A model generated the notes under the pieces. The model ran no database searches. It was given only the letters and a program-made list of their open reading frames with translations, and was not told the origin of the DNA. This document shows, piece by piece, positions 6,042 to 7,202 of a DNA stretch of 7,202 nt. The stretch spans positions 1-7,202 of the forward strand of contig CANPYU010000055.1 of NCBI GenBank assembly GCA_947588665.1. The letters are read 5' to 3'. Both the position numbers and the translations under genes were made by a program. Position 1 is the first letter of the stretch. Every line of letters begins with the position of its first letter. The stretch comes from an uncultured Bacilli bacterium (GTDB lineage Bacteria > Bacillota_I > Bacilli_A > RF39 > UBA660).

Positions 6042-6579
6042 TAAAGTGAAACTAAAAGGAATAAATTCTTCATCCCAAAAAACCATAAAACTAATTAAAA
6101 AAACCTTTGCTGAACTAGTTGAAGAAAAAAAAGAAATAAAAAATATTACAGTAACTGAACTAGTTAAAAGAGCTAACATCACTAGAGGGGCTTTTTATAG
6201 TCACTATGAAAATATTTATGAAGTAGCAAATGAATTCCAAGAAGAAATATTTGAAAATATTTTTGATAAAGCTCTTCCTCAATCAAAACTTGAAATAAAC
6301 AAATATTTTGATGATATTTTTAATTATTTAGAAAAAAATAAAAGCCTCTATTCAAAACTATTAACAAGCGATGATACATTAATTTTTGTAAGAAGAATAA
6401 AGAAAAAAATGTCTACCAATCTCAACCAAATGGTTTCTTCAAATCATAACCTAGATATAACCTTCTTTACTGAAGGAACAATTAACTTAATCATAAAATT
6501 CTTTAAAGGCGAAATAAATGAAAACTTAAGTGAAATAAACAAATATGTACAAAAAGTTGCTAAAACACTTTTCTTATAA
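6034..6579 (+). CDS. TetR/AcrR-family transcriptional regulator
   Basis: This protein of up to 181 residues has the TetR N-terminal DNA-binding domain: a first helix (QKTIKLIKKTFAELVEE, 15-31), then the helix-turn-helix ITVTELVKRANITRGAFYSHY (38-58), including the family signature G/S-x-FY-x-HY followed by E-x-hYEV. The remaining 120 residues are helical and poorly conserved, as expected of a ligand-binding and dimer domain. The longest frame starts at TTG 6034, but the -10 box ends at 6029, so the RNA probably begins at or after that codon. GTG at 6037 or 6046 is more likely, and either leaves the domain intact. It is divergent from the MMPL transporter and likely represses it and itself through the repeats at 5981-6019. 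The inducing ligand is unknown. Confidence 0.9.
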   Translation: MVIKVKLKGINSSSQKTIKLIKKTFAELVEEKKEIKNITVTELVKRANITRGAFYSHYENIYEVANEFQEEIFENIFDKALPQSKLEINKYFDDIFNYLEKNKSLYSKLLTSDDTLIFVRRIKKKMSTNLNQMVSSNHNLDITFFTEGTINLIIKFFKGEINENLSEINKYVQKVAKTLFL

Positions 6580-6590
6580 CAAAAAAAGAA

Positions 6591-6932
6591 TTAACCTATA
6601 AGATTAATCCCTTCTATAACTTTTTTTAATTTAGGTTCTATTTTATGCAATTCCTTTAATAATTTTTTTTGTTCTTTATTATTTTTATACTCTTTATTTT
6701 CTAAAAGATAAATAATATATCTACTAGCCGCGACTATTAAAAGCATTTGACTTATCTCTCCCAAATTTAAATCTTTAAAATTTCTTTTCCAATACTTATA
6801 AGCTAAATAAGCATTAAAATACCAGTAATGAACATCTAATACAGGATCATAATAAGTATCTACTAACTCCATATCTTCTTTCTTATAACATATAAAATAA
6901 ACTTCTACATTTTCTGAACTACTTTTATACAT
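6591..6932 (-). CDS. Small aromatic-rich protein of unknown function
   Basis: This 113-residue protein matches no family I recognise. The N-terminal part is rich in aromatic residues, with DTYYDPVLDVHYWYFNAYLAYKYWKR at about 25-50 being the most distinctive stretch (key residues Y27, Y28, H35, W37, W48). A helix at 61-77 (SQMLLIVAASRYIIYLL) is hydrophobic enough to pack in a core or touch the membrane but is not a clear transmembrane segment. The C-terminal third is a lysine/glutamate-rich helix. No signal peptide is seen, so it is probably cytoplasmic. GAGG lies seven bases before the ATG and a good promoter stands upstream, so the gene looks real. It converges on tetR with 11 bp between stops, so no shared operon is implied. 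Confidence 0.7.
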   Translation of the reverse strand: MYKSSSENVEVYFICYKKEDMELVDTYYDPVLDVHYWYFNAYLAYKYWKRNFKDLNLGEISQMLLIVAASRYIIYLLENKEYKNNKEQKKLLKELHKIEPKLKKVIEGINLIG

Positions 6933-6957
6933 ATGTTCGCCTCTTTTCTATGCAACA

Positions 6958-6987
6958 ATCATAATATATAATATATTTTTTGGTCAA
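6958..6987 (-). promoter_or_regulatory. Promoter of the small unknown gene
   Basis: On the minus strand, TTGACC (6987-6982), an 18-bp spacer and TATGAT (6963-6958) make a good sigma-A promoter. The leader to the ATG at 6932 is about 20 nt. Confidence 0.65.
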
Positions 6988-6991
6988 GTAA

Positions 6992-7009
6992 CAGATTTAT
7001 AAAAATCTG
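6992..7009. repeat. Small inverted repeat next to the promoter
   Basis: CAGATTT (6992-6998) and AAATCTG (7003-7009) are perfect 7-bp arms around ATAA. It lies four bases upstream of the -35 box of the gene at 6932 and joins onto the first unit of the 22-bp array. Confidence 0.55.
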
Positions 7010-7094
7010 CTTACAAATTTTATATTTTCTGCTAAACTAAAAATATAAAATCTGCTTACAAATTTTACATAATCTGTAAAAATTCAAAAATTTT
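7003..7094. repeat. Four-unit array with 22-23 bp period
   Basis: TCTG starts units at 7006, 7028, 7051 and 7073. Units one and three share an exact 21-bp match (7002-7022 and 7047-7067; core TCTGCTTACAAATTTTA). Unit two (TCTGCTAAACTAAAAAT) and unit four (TCTGTAAAAATT) are degenerate. The 22-23 bp step is about two helical turns, so a protein would meet each unit on the same face of DNA. The array lies upstream of the promoter at 6958-6987. Confidence 0.55.
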
Positions 7095-7104
7095 AACTTT
7101 TTTT
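7076..7104 (+). terminator. Possible weak plus-strand terminator
   Basis: GTAAAAATT (7076-7084) and AATTTTAAC (7089-7097) pair with one A-A mismatch around CAAA, followed by seven T (7098-7104). No plus-strand gene ends nearby, so it may only protect the following gene from read-through, or be a chance product of AT-rich DNA. Confidence 0.35.
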
Positions 7105-7163
7105 AATTTAGGACCAAAAACAAAGATTTAAGTCATGGTTCGACAAATATTTCACTTCCAATA

Positions 7164-7202
7164 TGTTATGATAAAGGCATTTACAGAGGAGGTGAGACAA
7201 CG
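7164..7202 (+). promoter_or_regulatory. Promoter and RBS of a gene starting beyond the window
   Basis: An extended -10, TGTTATGAT (7164-7172), has no clear -35. The very strong RBS GGAGGTGA (7188-7195) follows. The window ends ten bases after GGAGG, so the start codon is expected at about 7203. The product is not visible. Confidence 0.7.

Noticed and set aside
6573..6602. Shared terminator between the convergent tetR and 6591-6932 genes
   Set aside because: CTTATA and TATAAG are inverted but 18 bases apart, and no T-tract follows on either strand.
115..6932. Alternative genetic code (TGA as Trp)
   Set aside because: A checked tryptophan codon (GWDK region of the rhodanese-like gene) is TGG, and no frame needs TGA read-through.
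7002..7080. CRISPR array
   Set aside because: The repeats step by only 22-23 bp, units two and four are degenerate, and there are no distinct spacers or cas genes.

Overview
The window is extremely AT-rich. It has strong Shine-Dalgarno sites (AAAGGAG, GGAGGT), TAA/TAG stops, TGG for tryptophan and short U-tailed intrinsic terminators. This points to a low-GC Firmicutes-type bacterium, perhaps a gut Bacilli/Erysipelotrichia/RF39-like lineage; the lineage is inferred from composition and protein style, not proven.

Layout, left to right. Bases 1-124 hold the 3' end of a plus-strand transcript (a hairpin, then an intrinsic terminator) and a bidirectional terminator shared with the first minus-strand operon. 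Bases 115-1295 carry, on the minus strand, a two-gene operon: a rhodanese-like lipoprotein and, coupled through TAATG, a membrane-anchored thioredoxin-fold protein with an unusual CX5C motif. It has its own promoter and RBS. Bases 1387-1842 encode a cysteine-containing anchored extracytoplasmic protein of unknown function whose 5' end looks lost. Just upstream, in the same frame, lies a dead fragment of an IS200/IS605-type tnpB gene (1846-2058) that keeps an intact promoter and RBS. Bases 2112-2290 are non-coding but rich in inverted repeats, possibly the former left end of that element.

The right half is dominated by a divergent pair. On the minus strand (2312-5899) is a 1195-residue MMPL/RND-type transporter whose second extracytoplasmic loop is enlarged by about seven degenerate repeats of roughly 80 residues. 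On the plus strand (6034-6579) is a TetR-family regulator. The 135-bp gap between them holds overlapping perfect inverted repeats built from TGTTAAAATT, a likely operator, placed over the tetR -35 region and over a candidate transporter -35. The reading is a TetR-controlled export or envelope system.

A small protein of unknown function (6591-6932, minus) converges on tetR. It has a good promoter, upstream of which is a four-unit array with a 22-23 bp period. The window ends with an extended -10 promoter and a strong RBS for a plus-strand gene that should begin at or just after the last base.
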